Shown here: positions 1 through 8,635 of the stretch, in pieces
Layout: each line of letters opens with the position of its first letter
Position numbering within the stretch: position 1 is the stretch's first letter
Origin: Muribaculaceae bacterium
GTDB taxonomy: Bacteria > Bacteroidota > Bacteroidia > Bacteroidales > Muribaculaceae
Length of the DNA: 36,381 nt
Reading direction: 5' to 3'
Assembly: GCA_016292745.1 (NCBI GenBank)
Contig: JAEDFO010000019.1
Location: 1 to 36,381 of the forward strand
Notes under the pieces: model-generated
What the model saw: the letters and a program-made list of their open reading frames with translations, nothing else
What the model was told of the DNA's origin: nothing
Database searches by the model: none
Made by a program: the position numbers and the translations under genes

Positions 1-48
1 CATGCAGATAAGCATCGCAACGATGCTGATGGGGGTTGTCAGTTTCAT
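1..48 (-). CDS. Start of an exported protein, cut by the left edge
   Basis: Only the first 16 codons lie in the window. They read from an ATG at 48 down to base 1 and begin M-K-L followed by a hydrophobic run (TTPISIVAMLICM), which looks like the beginning of a signal peptide or lipoprotein signal. A good Bacteroidetes promoter lies just upstream on the same strand (80-111), which supports a real gene start. Nothing can be said about the function, since the mature protein is outside the window. Confidence 0.55.
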   Translation of the reverse strand, partial: MKLTTPISIVAMLICM

Positions 49-79
49 GAAAATATTGTTTTGTGTTCTATATCGTTTT

Positions 80-111
80 CAAAGGTAGTTATAATCCACC
101 ATATGGCCAAC
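80..111 (-). promoter_or_regulatory. Bacteroidetes-type promoter for the left-edge gene
   Basis: Read on the minus strand, TACCTTTG (80-87) matches the -7 consensus TAnnTTTG. GTTG (108-111) sits 20 bases upstream as a -33 element. The leader to the ATG at 48 would be about 25 bases. Confidence 0.5.
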
Positions 112-143
112 CGTCTAAAAATTATTAACAGATTTGCTGTCCA

Positions 144-176
144 TTGTGCTCCGAATAAAATAAATCTGTAAATTTG
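144..176 (+). promoter_or_regulatory. Probable promoter of the DUF4494-yggS pair
   Basis: TAAATTTG (169-176) fits TAnnTTTG exactly. The best -33 candidate is TTG at 144-146, with a 22-base spacer that is slightly long. The start codon follows about 37 bases after the -7 box. Confidence 0.45.
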
Positions 177-212
177 TGCCGACTTTGATAATAACAAAAA
201 AAGACAAAAATT

Positions 213-728
213 ATGGCAAATTGGTTTGAATGTAAAGTTAAATTCGATAAGATGATGGAAACCGGTGTTCCAAAAACAGTTAATGAGCCTTATCTCGTCG
301 ATGCATTGTCGTTCACCGAAGCCGAGTCCCGCATCATTGAGGCCATGACTCCTTATATCTCGGGTGAATTCACTGTATCGGCTGTTAAGCGCACCAATAT
401 CAGTGAAATTTTCTGGGACGAGACCGGCGACTACTGGTACATGGTCAAGACTATGTTTATCACTATCGACGAACGTAGTGGCGTTGAAAAGAAGAAAGCA
501 TCTTACATATTGGTGCAAGCTGGTAGTTTTAAGGATGCTCTCGACAACTTTATGGCTGGCATGAAGGACACTTTGTCCGATTTCGAGATTGCATCGATTG
601 TCAAAACTCCTCTTGTAGATGTATTCAAGGCCGATTTGGCTCACACACGTGCCGACCGCGAAGCTGCCAAGAAAGAGTTGGAAGCCAAGGAAAATGCTGC
701 TCAGAAAGCCGAGCTGGAAGGAGCGTAA
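213..728 (+). CDS. DUF4494 domain-containing protein
   Basis: This 171-residue soluble protein matches my recollection of the DUF4494 family, which is widespread in Bacteroidetes and has no known function. The N-terminus (MANWFECKVKFDK) and the segment W-Y-M-V-K around residues 74-80 are typical. The last ~25 residues are a charged Ala/Glu/Lys helix that probably varies between species. There is no signal peptide or membrane segment, so it should be cytoplasmic. It is followed after 4 bases by the YggS gene, so the two are probably co-transcribed. That linkage hints at a housekeeping role but does not define one. Confidence 0.85.
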   Translation: MANWFECKVKFDKMMETGVPKTVNEPYLVDALSFTEAESRIIEAMTPYISGEFTVSAVKRTNISEIFWDETGDYWYMVKTMFITIDERSGVEKKKASYILVQAGSFKDALDNFMAGMKDTLSDFEIASIVKTPLVDVFKADLAHTRADREAAKKELEAKENAAQKAELEGA

Positions 729-732
729 GCCA

Positions 733-1404
733 ATGTCAAGTATTGCAGATAATATTGCCCACTTGAAATCGACATTGCCGTCCGACGTTACGTTGGTGGC
801 AGTGTCGAAATTCCATCCTGTTGATACGCTCAGACAGGCCTACGACTGCGGTGTGCGCGATTTCGGCGAAAGTCGTGTGCAGGAACTCAAAGCCAAGGTG
901 CCATCTATGCCTGCCGACATACGTTGGCATTTCATTGGGCATCTCCAATCAAACAAAGTTAGGGCTTTGTTGCCGTTGGTGTCGCTGATACACAGCGTCG
1001 ATTCGCTCGAGTTGCTCCGTTGCATCAATCGTGAAGCTGAACGCATTGGAAAGACTGTTGACGTGCTGCTCCAGCTCCATGTGGCGCAGGAATCCACTAA
1101 ATTCGGTTTCGATGTTAACGACTGTGTTTCGTTATTCGGCTCGGTTAGCTTTGCTGAACTCACCTCTGTGCGGATTTGCGGTGTCATGGGAATGGCCACA
1201 AATACCGACGACGAAGTGCAGATTCATCGCGAATTTGCCGAGATACGCAGAATATTCGATACCATGAAGCAACGCTTTTTTGCCGAGGCTGACTACTTTA
1301 ATGTTGTGAGCATGGGCATGACCGACGATTATCCCATCGCAATTACCGAAGGCTCCAACATGGTGCGCATTGGCTCGTATATATTTGGCCCGCGCCAATA
1401 TTGA
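733..1404 (+). CDS. yggS: YggS family pyridoxal-phosphate homeostasis protein
   Basis: YggS/PROSC proteins bind pyridoxal 5'-phosphate without known catalysis and help keep vitamin B6 and amino-acid pools balanced in the cytoplasm. The 223-residue product has the PLP lysine in LVAVSKFHP (Lys26), the barrel motif WHFIGHLQSNK, and the phosphate-binding end VRIGSYIFG. The reading frame is open upstream to 619, but ATG 733 is chosen because it starts 4 bases after the DUF4494 stop and gives the family's usual length and N-terminus. The gene probably shares the promoter before 213. A strong terminator follows at 1432. Confidence 0.93.
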   Translation: MSSIADNIAHLKSTLPSDVTLVAVSKFHPVDTLRQAYDCGVRDFGESRVQELKAKVPSMPADIRWHFIGHLQSNKVRALLPLVSLIHSVDSLELLRCINREAERIGKTVDVLLQLHVAQESTKFGFDVNDCVSLFGSVSFAELTSVRICGVMGMATNTDDEVQIHREFAEIRRIFDTMKQRFFAEADYFNVVSMGMTDDYPIAITEGSNMVRIGSYIFGPRQY

Positions 1405-1431
1405 AAGTCATTTATACTTATAATTAAATAT

Positions 1432-1470
1432 GTGCTGTCCTACGTCAAAGGTTGCGGACAGCACTTTTTT
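1432..1470 (+). terminator. Rho-independent terminator after yggS
   Basis: GTGCTGTCC (1432-1440) pairs perfectly with GGACAGCAC (1456-1464) around a 15-base loop, and six T follow. Confidence 0.85.
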
Positions 1471-1566
1471 GTTAATATATGGGCTCATTCACCCAAAAGA
1501 TTCAATATCGTCGACATTTTACTCCACTTTTTGGCTTGTTTTAGTGCCTTTTTCGCAGAAATAGCA

Positions 1567-1574
1567 TATATTTG
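1567..1574 (+). promoter_or_regulatory. -7 element for the sugar permease
   Basis: TATATTTG fits TAnnTTTG and lies 66 bases before the ATG at 1641. No convincing TTTG is found at the usual spacing, so the -33 half is weak or absent. Confidence 0.45.
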
Positions 1575-1640
1575 CAATAATAAAGCTAATATCAAATCAA
1601 TAAAATAATAACTCTATTACCAAAATCTTAATTAACTATT

Positions 1641-2894
1641 ATGAGTAATCAAACCAAACAATGGGCTGCAATCATTATGATGATTGCGCTTTTCGCTATG
1701 ATTGCTTTCGTGACCAACCTTTGCTCACCGATGGCAACAATCGTTAAGAATCAGTTCGGTACCACTGAATTAATGGGCCAAATTGGTAACTATGCTAACT
1801 TTATCGCTTATCTGGTTATGGGTATTCCGGCAGGTATGCTCATTGCCAAGTACGGCTACAAGAAGACTGCCTTGATGGCTCTCGTTGTAGGTATTGTAGG
1901 TATTGCATTGGAATACCTTAGCGGTCTGGCTGGCAGCTATGCAGTTTATCTGTTGGGCGCATTCATCAGCGGTCTGTGCATGTGTATGCTTAACACCGTT
2001 GTTAATCCTCTTCTCAATGTCCTCGGTGGCGGTGGAAAGACCGGTAACCAGCTTATCCAGATTGGTGGCGCATTCAACTCGGCCGCTGCTGTTGCTGTTT
2101 ACATCACAATGGGTGCATTGATTGGCGAAGTTACAAAGGACACCGGCATCTCCGATGCAACTCCGGCCCTGTTTATCGCCGGTGGCATCTTCGTTGTTGC
2201 CTTCATCGTTCTTCTGTTCACCAAAATCAACGAACCTGAGCAAGCTCCTGTTGAGACAAGCCTTATTACCGGCGCTCTTAAGCATCGCCATTTCGCTCTC
2301 GGCGCTTTGGCAATCTTCCTTTACATGAGCGTTGAGGTTGGTACTCCTACTTATATGATTTCTTATCTTCAGAGCGATGCTGTTGGCGTAACTGCAGGTG
2401 TTGCTGCTCTTATTGCCTCGGTTTACTGGTTCATGATGTTCATCGGCCGGTCTATTGGTGGTGCCATCGGTGGTAAAATCTCGAGCCGCGTAATGGTTAG
2501 TGCCGTTGCTGTTGCCGCTATCGTTCTCATTGCTTTGGGTATGTTCTTGCCTGAATCCATCAAGATGAGCGTTCCCGGTATCAATTGGGCATCGCTCGAA
2601 CTGATTTGGGTTGAAGTGCCAGCCGGTGTTGCTGCATTCATCCTCGTTGGCCTTTGCACTTCAGTTATGTGGGGTGGTATCTTCAACATGGCTGTTGAAG
2701 GTCTTGGCAAATACACTGCTGCTGCTTCTGGTATCTTCATGACAATGGTATTTGGTTGCGCCATCATGGTTGCCGTTCAGGCTTATCTCTACGACATCAT
2801 CGGCCTCTACAGCTACATCGTTCCATTGGCATGTGCCGCTTATATCCTCTTCTATGCTCTCATTGGCTCGAAGGTGAAGAAAGTTGAAGAATAA
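1641..2894 (+). CDS. MFS sugar permease, FucP-like (FHS family)
   Basis: This is a 417-residue protein of about 12 membrane helices, with the usual two-times-six arrangement and a hydrophilic loop near residues 195-212. The N-terminal helix with N-L-C-S-P-M, the segment LNTVVNPLLNVLG, and G-N-Q-L-I-Q-I-G-G-A-F-N-S recall the fucose:H+ symporter (FHS) branch of the major facilitator superfamily, which imports sugars such as fucose, glucose, galactose or N-acetylglucosamine across the inner membrane. The substrate cannot be read from the sequence. It is a single transcription unit, with a -7 box at 1567 and a terminator at 2924. The transketolase gene follows with its own promoter, so any metabolic link between them is inference. 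Confidence 0.85.
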   Translation: MSNQTKQWAAIIMMIALFAMIAFVTNLCSPMATIVKNQFGTTELMGQIGNYANFIAYLVMGIPAGMLIAKYGYKKTALMALVVGIVGIALEYLSGLAGSYAVYLLGAFISGLCMCMLNTVVNPLLNVLGGGGKTGNQLIQIGGAFNSAAAVAVYITMGALIGEVTKDTGISDATPALFIAGGIFVVAFIVLLFTKINEPEQAPVETSLITGALKHRHFALGALAIFLYMSVEVGTPTYMISYLQSDAVGVTAGVAALIASVYWFMMFIGRSIGGAIGGKISSRVMVSAVAVAAIVLIALGMFLPESIKMSVPGINWASLELIWVEVPAGVAAFILVGLCTSVMWGGIFNMAVEGLGKYTAAASGIFMTMVFGCAIMVAVQAYLYDIIGLYSYIVPLACAAYILFYALIGSKVKKVEE

Positions 2895-2923
2895 TCAAGT
2901 TTGTTTTCATAATTAGATTGTGG

Positions 2924-2957
2924 GGGTGGCCATCAGATTTGATGGCCGCCCTTTTTT
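2924..2957 (+). terminator. Rho-independent terminator after the permease
   Basis: GGGTGGCCATCA (2924-2935) pairs with TGATGGCCGCCC (2940-2951): 12 pairs including one G-U, a 4-base loop, then six T. Confidence 0.9.
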
Positions 2958-2986
2958 GTTACGGCATCCATAAGTTTGCCGCATTG

Positions 2987-3018
2987 TTTTGTTATTGAAT
3001 AAGCTTGCTGTATCTTTG
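2987..3018 (+). promoter_or_regulatory. Promoter of the transketolase gene
   Basis: TTTTG (2987-2991), 19 bases, then TATCTTTG (3011-3018) is close to an ideal Bacteroidetes housekeeping promoter. Transcription should begin near 3025. Confidence 0.8.
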
Positions 3019-3032
3019 TATTATAATTGCCG

Positions 3033-3060
3033 GCAGTGGTGGCCATAGGCCGCCATCTGC
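3033..3060 (+). promoter_or_regulatory. Hairpin at the 5' end of the transketolase mRNA
   Basis: GCAG-TGGTGGCC pairs with GGCCGCCA-T-CTGC around an ATA loop: 12 pairs with one G-U and one bulged T (3056). It begins only about 8 bases after the expected transcription start and ends 40 bases before the ATG. No T-run follows, so it is not a plain terminator. A 5'-end stem could protect the mRNA from decay or take part in control; this is inference. Confidence 0.6.
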
Positions 3061-3100
3061 TTATAGTATATTGTGGTAAATCATAAAAAACATATTATTT

Positions 3101-5128
3101 ATGGATTCTTCTTTATTGAATAAGGCAGCCGACAACATTCGCATCTTGTCGGCTTCGATGGTTGAAATTGCAAAGTCGGGGCATCCCGGAGGCTCGATGG
3201 GTGGAGCCGATTTTACCAACGTTCTCTATGCAAAATATCTCGTTTATGACCCGTCCGACCCGATGTGGATTGCGCGTGACCGCTTCTTCCTCGACCCTGG
3301 ACATATGTCAACCATGCTTTATTCGGTACTTGCCTTGTCGGGCAAGTTCTCTATCGATGAACTTAAACAATTCCGTTCGTGGGGCAGCGTAACTCCCGGT
3401 CATCCTGAGGTTAACCCTATGCGAGGTATCGAAAACACCTCAGGCCCGCTCGGCCAAGGACATGTGATGGCAGTAGGCTGTGCCATCGCTGAACGCTTCC
3501 TGGTGGCTCGATTCGGCGATACTCTCGCCCACAAGACCTATGCATATATTTCTGACGGTGGTATACAGGAGGAAATATCCCAGGGCGCTGCCCGTATTGC
3601 CGGACATCTTGGATTGAACAACCTCATTATGTTCTACGACAGCAACAACGTACAGCTGTCAACCGATGTCGACGATGTAACGGCTGAGGACACTGCCGCA
3701 AAATATCGTGCTTGGCATTGGAACGTTATTGAAATAGACGGTACCGACCCTGTAGCTATCTGTCAGGCTATTGAGACTGCTAATGCTGAACAAAAACGTC
3801 CTACTCTCATCATCGGCCATACAGTGATGGGCAAGGGCTGCGTTACTGCTGACGGCGAGAACTTCGAGGGAAAGTGCAGCACTCACGGCCAGCCTCTCAG
3901 TGCCAGTGGCGCTTCGTACGAAAACACTATCAAGAATCTTGGGGGCGACCCTACTAATCCTTGGGTGATTTTCGACGATGTTAAAGCCCTGTATGAATCG
4001 CGCAAGCAGCAGCTCTCAGTCATTGCGGCCCAGCGCAAGGAAGCTCATCGCCTTTGGGCTGAAGCAAATCCTGAACTTAATGTCGAGCTCGAGGGATTCC
4101 TCGCCGGCAAGTTGCCCGATATCGATTATAAGGCGATAGCCCACAAGCCAAACATCGCCACTCGTGCCTCTTCTGCCGATGTGCTTTCGGTGCTTGGCGA
4201 GAAGATGCACAACATTATAGTATCGTCGGCCGACCTTGCAAACAGCGACAAGACCGACGCATTCCTGAAGAAGACATCGGCATTTCGCCCCGGTGATTTC
4301 TCTGGAGCATTTCTCCATGCAGGTGTGTCGGAGCTCACCATGGCAGCAATAATGAACGGTATTGCTTTACACGGCGGATTGCGTGCTGCATGTGCCACTT
4401 TCTTTGTATTCTCCGACTATATGAAACCCGTCATCCGCATGTCGGCCCTTATGGAACTTCCTGTGGTGTATATCTACACCCACGATGCATTCCGTGTTGG
4501 TGAGGATGGTCCTACACATCAGCCAATTGAGCAGGAGGCGCAGATGCGATTGATGGAGCAGATAAAGAATTTCTCTGGCAAAAACAGTGTGCTTGTGCTT
4601 CGTCCTGCCGACAGTGCCGAAACAACAATCGCCTGGAAAATGGCTATCGAGAACCAGGATTCGCCTACTGCACTTATCCTCTCGCGCCAGAATATCAACG
4701 ACATTCCATCGGTTAGCGGCGACCGCTACAACGACGCGCTGCAGATGACTCGCGGCGGTTATGTGGTTAAGCCATGCGACAATCCCGATGTTATCCTCGT
4801 TGGCAATGGTTCCGAAGTGTCTACTCTCTGCGATGCTGCTGGTATTATTGCGACGAAGGGCATTAAGGCCCGCGTGGTTTCTGTTCCATCCATCGGATTG
4901 TTTCTCGACCAGGATGCCGACTATCGCAAGTCGGTTATTACACCGGGCGTGAAAACATTTGGCTTAACTGCCGGACTTCCATCCACATTGATGAGCGTTG
5001 TTGGGGTTGATGGAACGGTATTTGGCCTTAACCATTTCGGCGCATCGGCATCATATAAGGTGCTCGATGAGAAATTCGGATTCACTCCGGCTGCAGTTGC
5101 CGATAAGATTATGAATGCAATTAATTAA
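3101..5128 (+). CDS. tkt: Transketolase
   Basis: Transketolase moves two-carbon units between sugar phosphates in the non-oxidative pentose phosphate pathway, using thiamine diphosphate and a divalent metal in the cytoplasm. The full-length 675-residue chain shows the N-terminal GHPGGSMGG (His28), the P-G-H-P-E motif near 99-103, G-P-L-G-Q-G near 115-120, the cofactor stretch ISDGGIQEEIS near 150-160 ending in Y-D-S-N-N near 179-183, the pyrimidine-domain segment GVSELTM, and the C-terminal fold. The usual G-D-G reads S-D-G-G here, which I recall as common in Bacteroidetes enzymes. The gene stands alone behind a strong promoter and a leader hairpin. No obvious terminator is visible just downstream. 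Confidence 0.95.
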   Translation: MDSSLLNKAADNIRILSASMVEIAKSGHPGGSMGGADFTNVLYAKYLVYDPSDPMWIARDRFFLDPGHMSTMLYSVLALSGKFSIDELKQFRSWGSVTPGHPEVNPMRGIENTSGPLGQGHVMAVGCAIAERFLVARFGDTLAHKTYAYISDGGIQEEISQGAARIAGHLGLNNLIMFYDSNNVQLSTDVDDVTAEDTAAKYRAWHWNVIEIDGTDPVAICQAIETANAEQKRPTLIIGHTVMGKGCVTADGENFEGKCSTHGQPLSASGASYENTIKNLGGDPTNPWVIFDDVKALYESRKQQLSVIAAQRKEAHRLWAEANPELNVELEGFLAGKLPDIDYKAIAHKPNIATRASSADVLSVLGEKMHNIIVSSADLANSDKTDAFLKKTSAFRPGDFSGAFLHAGVSELTMAAIMNGIALHGGLRAACATFFVFSDYMKPVIRMSALMELPVVYIYTHDAFRVGEDGPTHQPIEQEAQMRLMEQIKNFSGKNSVLVLRPADSAETTIAWKMAIENQDSPTALILSRQNINDIPSVSGDRYNDALQMTRGGYVVKPCDNPDVILVGNGSEVSTLCDAAGIIATKGIKARVVSVPSIGLFLDQDADYRKSVITPGVKTFGLTAGLPSTLMSVVGVDGTVFGLNHFGASASYKVLDEKFGFTPAAVADKIMNAIN

Positions 5129-5247
5129 TACTTTCTGTGCACTTTTATGTGCTAATAAAGCCGTGTTTCTGCACTGTTGCATAATCAATATGTGCTTTTT
5201 TATGACACTTTTTAATGAAAAAAATTTTCATCTATCAAAAAGTAATG

Positions 5248-5255
5248 TATCTTTG
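5248..5255 (+). promoter_or_regulatory. -7 element for the OmpA-family gene
   Basis: TATCTTTG is an exact TAnnTTTG match, giving a leader of about 75 bases before ATG 5338. The expected -33 position holds only a T-rich stretch (5225-5229). Confidence 0.5.
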
Positions 5256-5337
5256 CAGAAACTTCTGCGCTTTAGTGCGTATAACTGTATATACCAGAAT
5301 TATTTAGGAAATTAATTATTAGGAAAAAAATAAAGCT

Positions 5338-6531
5338 ATGAGAAAAATTTTTGTTCTGTTCGCCTTGTTTGCATTACTTATGCCTGCTTCGGCTATGGCT
5401 CAGGATGCAAATGCTGAAGAATTGCAAAAGTTGTCGAACGTAGAGTGCATGCAGTGCGTTTCCTCGCCTTGGCGTTCTAACTGGTTCTTGCAACTTGGTG
5501 CCGGCATTAATATGCCATTCGTAGAAAATAGTATGGAAGGTATTGATGGCGCTGAAGCTAAACACCATGCTTCTCTTGGTTTTAACCTTGGCGTCGGCCA
5601 TTGGATTTCTCCATATTTGGCTTTCCGCTTCAATGCTCTTGGCGGTAAGATTAAGTGGGATTCGTTCTACAACGCTTCGGCTAAATATGCTAATCTTAAC
5701 TTCGACTTGATGTGGGATATGTTTAACTCGCTCGGCGGTATCAACACAAAGCGCGTGTTCTCGATCTATCCTTTCGTCGGTATCGGTGCTGCTTACACTT
5801 GGGACATCGATGGTAAGTCCACTAATATCAGAAACAACGACGGTTCTATCAAGACCAACTCTTGGACTGTTCCGGCTTCGCTTGGCTTGAAGTTCAATTT
5901 CCGCCTCAGCAAGTATGTTGACCTTTATCTCGAAGGTCGTGCAATGTTTGCTGCCGACAACTTCAATGGTTGCGAATACGACAATCCGTTCGATATTATC
6001 GGCACAGCTATGGCTGGTTTGACTTTCAATTTCGGTGGCCGCAACTTCGACTATGTTAATCCTTGCGATTACCTCGACTATATCAACAACCTTAACAACC
6101 GCATAAATGGCTTGAGAGGTGAAATCGCTTCTACTGCCGCTGCTCTTGCAGCCTGCGAAGCTCAACTTCCTTGCCCCGAAGCTAAGCCTGTTGATTGCCC
6201 AGAGCCTACTCAGGCATTCGTTGCCACTGTTCAGTTCTCGCTTAACTCTGCAAAGATTGGTAGCCGTGAAAAGACTCACATTTACAATGTGGCTGAATGG
6301 ATGAAGGCTAACCCAGATGCTAAACTCGTTATCAACGGTTATGCCGACAAGAAGACCGGTACATCTCCTTACAACGAGAAACTTTCCGAACGTCGTGCAA
6401 ACGCTGTTAAGAAACAGCTCGTTGAATACGGTGTTGACGAAGATCGTCTGGCTATCGATGCTCATGGCGACGCTGTTCAACCTTACTCGGAGAACTCTTG
6501 GAACCGTGTAGTCGTATTCTCTATCAAGTAA
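5338..6531 (+). CDS. OmpA family outer-membrane protein
   Basis: The 397-residue precursor starts with a clear Sec signal peptide (MRKIFVLFALFALLMPASAMAQ, cleavage after A-M-A). Residues ~45-235 look like an outer-membrane beta barrel of the OmpA/OprF type, with alternating aromatic strands such as F-L-Q-L-G-A-G-I-N. A short helical segment near 247-275 follows. The C-terminal ~105 residues are an OmpA peptidoglycan-binding domain (V-Q-F-S-L-N-S, then NGYADKKTGTSPYN and LSERRANAVKKQL). It likely anchors the outer membrane to the cell wall and may form a small pore. Codon use is that of a strongly expressed gene. It has its own promoter and a terminator at 6554. Confidence 0.93.
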   Translation: MRKIFVLFALFALLMPASAMAQDANAEELQKLSNVECMQCVSSPWRSNWFLQLGAGINMPFVENSMEGIDGAEAKHHASLGFNLGVGHWISPYLAFRFNALGGKIKWDSFYNASAKYANLNFDLMWDMFNSLGGINTKRVFSIYPFVGIGAAYTWDIDGKSTNIRNNDGSIKTNSWTVPASLGLKFNFRLSKYVDLYLEGRAMFAADNFNGCEYDNPFDIIGTAMAGLTFNFGGRNFDYVNPCDYLDYINNLNNRINGLRGEIASTAAALAACEAQLPCPEAKPVDCPEPTQAFVATVQFSLNSAKIGSREKTHIYNVAEWMKANPDAKLVINGYADKKTGTSPYNEKLSERRANAVKKQLVEYGVDEDRLAIDAHGDAVQPYSENSWNRVVVFSIK

Positions 6532-6553
6532 TAACCTGTTTTATTTAATATAA

Positions 6554-6588
6554 GCCCTGCCGGATTCTGTTTCCAGCAGGGCTTCTTT
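6554..6588 (+). terminator. Terminator after the OmpA-family gene
   Basis: GCCCTGC (6554-6560) pairs with GCAGGGC (6576-6582), with two further inner G-C pairs, then a T-rich tail (TTCTTT). It ends 15 bases before the next start codon, so little transcription should pass into the hydrolase gene unless it leaks. Confidence 0.8.
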
Positions 6589-6602
6589 ATAGCCAACGCT
6601 TT

Positions 6603-7406
6603 ATGGAATTGCTTATGCTTGGAACGGGCAGTGCCGCTGTTACAAAATGTTTCAACACATGTTTTGCTATCATTGCCGATGATGGCAGGCCTATGCTCGT
6701 CGATGCCGGAGGCGGTAACGGTATTCTTCGCCAGCTCCAGCGCGCTCGTTTGCCGCTCTCATCGATTCACGATATGTTTATCACCCACACCCATACCGAT
6801 CATATCCTTGGTGCTGTATGGGTAGTCCGGATGGTGGCTCAAGCTATCTATTCAGGAAAGTATCAGGGTAAGTTTACCGTTCGCGGTCACGATGAGGCAA
6901 TCTCAGCCTTACGCGCAATTTGTGCCGTTACACTGCCTGAGAAAGTCACTCGGCATATCGATAAGGAGATTGTTTTCACCCCTGTGGTCGATGGTGAGCA
7001 TTTCTCGGCAATTTGCGCTGATTTCACGGCGTTCGATATCAAATCCACCAAAGCCAAGCAATATGGTTTTGCAATGAGTGCGCCATCGTGCGAATCGCTT
7101 GTGTGTCTTGGCGATGAGCCATTCAACGAAGCCAATCGTAAATATGCTTACGGAGCAAAATGGCTATTATGTGAGGCATTCTGCCTCTATTCACAGCGTG
7201 AGCATTTTAAACCCTACGAGAAACATCACAGCACTGCTCTGGATGCAGGTAGGCTTGCTCAAAGCTTGCAGGTACAGAATTTGGTGCTATATCACACCGA
7301 GGACGAAAATCTCGACACTCGGGCCAATACATATGCAGCTGAGGCCGCTATTAATTTCAAAGGAAATATCTTTGTCCCCGACGACCTTCAAACTATTGCA
7401 CTTTAA
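6603..7406 (+). CDS. RNase Z-like MBL-fold metallo-hydrolase
   Basis: This is a 267-residue protein of the metallo-beta-lactamase fold. The zinc-binding motif is THTHTDHILG (His62, His64, Asp66, His67), after the N-terminal strand MELLMLGTGSAA typical of the tRNase Z/arylsulfatase branch. A later Cys-Leu-Gly-Asp and His-His-Ser-Thr (the HST motif of that branch) complete the metal site. It lacks a clear exosite arm, so I would not call it tRNase Z; other members are phosphodiesterases or thioesterase-like enzymes and the substrate is unknown. The start codon is only 71 bases after the ompA stop, with a terminator in between and no obvious promoter of its own. Confidence 0.8.
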   Translation: MELLMLGTGSAAVTKCFNTCFAIIADDGRPMLVDAGGGNGILRQLQRARLPLSSIHDMFITHTHTDHILGAVWVVRMVAQAIYSGKYQGKFTVRGHDEAISALRAICAVTLPEKVTRHIDKEIVFTPVVDGEHFSAICADFTAFDIKSTKAKQYGFAMSAPSCESLVCLGDEPFNEANRKYAYGAKWLLCEAFCLYSQREHFKPYEKHHSTALDAGRLAQSLQVQNLVLYHTEDENLDTRANTYAAEAAINFKGNIFVPDDLQTIAL

Positions 7407-7422
7407 CCGGACATATAAACAC

Positions 7423-7463
7423 AAGAATGTGAGGCTGAACTTTGATTTCAGCCTCACATTCTT
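7423..7463. terminator. Bidirectional terminator between convergent genes
   Basis: A 17-base-pair perfect stem (7423-7439 with 7447-7463) closes a 7-base loop. The A-rich left edge and T-rich right edge allow it to stop transcription of the hydrolase from the left and of the universal stress gene from the right. Confidence 0.85.
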
Positions 7464-7486
7464 ATTAATAGGGTGTCTACCGACAG

Positions 7487-8614
7487 CTATATCGGGACAA
7501 CAAGCATCGGGATGTCGCTGTAGAATAGTAGTTTATGCGCCATACTCGGATTGAATAACCTGGCGAAGATGTTTTTCCTTCGTGTGGGTATTATCACCAT
7601 ATCGATATGCTCATCGGTAACGAATCTGTTGATTTCGTCAATTTGATTCAGATCTTTCAACTCTTTGATTCTGAAATTGTGCATCGGGTAGAGTCGCTGG
7701 CAATATTTTAGTACTGCTTCGTTTCGCTTCTCCTGAAATTTTACTTTCTTTTCCGATACATTTATCAGAGTCATCTCCAGACTCGAACTGTCAAACAATC
7801 GGGTGAACGTGTCAAGCGATATAAGGTCGTCCTGGCTGAGATTGTTGAAGAATAGTATACGTTTTATCTTGCTTACGCTGCTTATGCTGATGTTTTCCGG
7901 AACTGTGAAAATTGGGAATTTGCTTGCATCAAGTACTTCAGCTGTTATGCTTCCTATCAGCTCGGTTTCTTTCTTACTTTTTCCACGGGTACCCATTATC
8001 ACCAGCTCGGCCTTTATGCGCCCTGCGTATTCTATGATTACCTCTTCGGGAACGCCTTCACTTACCACACATTCAAAGGTGGCTTCCGGCAACACTCCTT
8101 TTGCTATATCACTCTTGATTCTCTCTGCAAAATCGTGCATTTTCCGGTGAATCGCATTCAACTTTTCTGCATCGCTCGCTACCGGCTTGGTTTCTTCCTT
8201 GAAACGGTCGCTTCCGAAGGGTAGACTGCCGCTATAGTTGTCGCTGACAAATGAGTGTAGCAATACTATGTGCGATTTAGTTCTATTGGCATAATCGAAT
8301 CCTATCAGGCATGCCTTTTCGGAATATGCCGAGAAATCTATCGGTATGAGTATCGACGCCGATTTGTCTTTTACGATGCTGCTGGCTGATTCTTCGTTTA
8401 GTGTGGTGGCTTGCTCTATTATCCGTAGCGCTTGTGCTAAGTCGCTTTCCTTTATCCTTACTCGCACTCCTACCGAGATAACAGGATGCTCGAGGTTTAC
8501 GTTGTGTATCACAACCTCGATGCCACACTTCTCAAGCAGCGATTTCAGTTGAATCGCTTTCTCGTAAGTATGTATTGCTACTGTTACCAGTTTCTTATCC
8601 GGTCGGAGCAACAT
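7487..8614 (-). CDS. DUF2007-UspA-UspA universal stress protein
   Basis: This is a 375-residue cytoplasmic protein with three parts. Residues ~8-70 resemble the DUF2007/signal-transducing domain (V-A-I-H-T-Y-E-K-A ... V-V-I-H-N-V-N). Residues ~86-240 are a UspA domain beginning ILIPIDFS. This first UspA domain keeps the ATP-binding pattern G-x2-G-x9-G-S (Gly208, Gly211, Gly221-Ser222), so it should bind ATP. Residues ~250-375 form a second UspA fold (KRILFFNNLS ... DMVIIPTRRK) without that motif. Universal stress proteins modulate survival under starvation or oxidative stress. The gene lies 21 bases after a small HTH gene and is probably in its operon. A bidirectional terminator follows. Confidence 0.85.
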   Translation of the reverse strand: MLLRPDKKLVTVAIHTYEKAIQLKSLLEKCGIEVVIHNVNLEHPVISVGVRVRIKESDLAQALRIIEQATTLNEESASSIVKDKSASILIPIDFSAYSEKACLIGFDYANRTKSHIVLLHSFVSDNYSGSLPFGSDRFKEETKPVASDAEKLNAIHRKMHDFAERIKSDIAKGVLPEATFECVVSEGVPEEVIIEYAGRIKAELVIMGTRGKSKKETELIGSITAEVLDASKFPIFTVPENISISSVSKIKRILFFNNLSQDDLISLDTFTRLFDSSSLEMTLINVSEKKVKFQEKRNEAVLKYCQRLYPMHNFRIKELKDLNQIDEINRFVTDEHIDMVIIPTRRKNIFARLFNPSMAHKLLFYSDIPMLVVPI

Positions 8615-8635
8615 AGATTGGATGCCAGAGCTTTT

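Noticed and set aside
3033..3060. Riboswitch call (such as a thiamine element) before transketolase
   Set aside because: The leader is only about 75 bases, has one simple stem, and lacks the conserved THI-box bases, so a thiamine riboswitch is not supported.
5374..6480. A 368-codon open frame on the minus strand opposite the OmpA-family gene
   Set aside because: It is a shadow of a strongly codon-biased gene. The plus-strand product has a signal peptide and an OmpA domain, and the minus-strand translation has no recognisable family or promoter.
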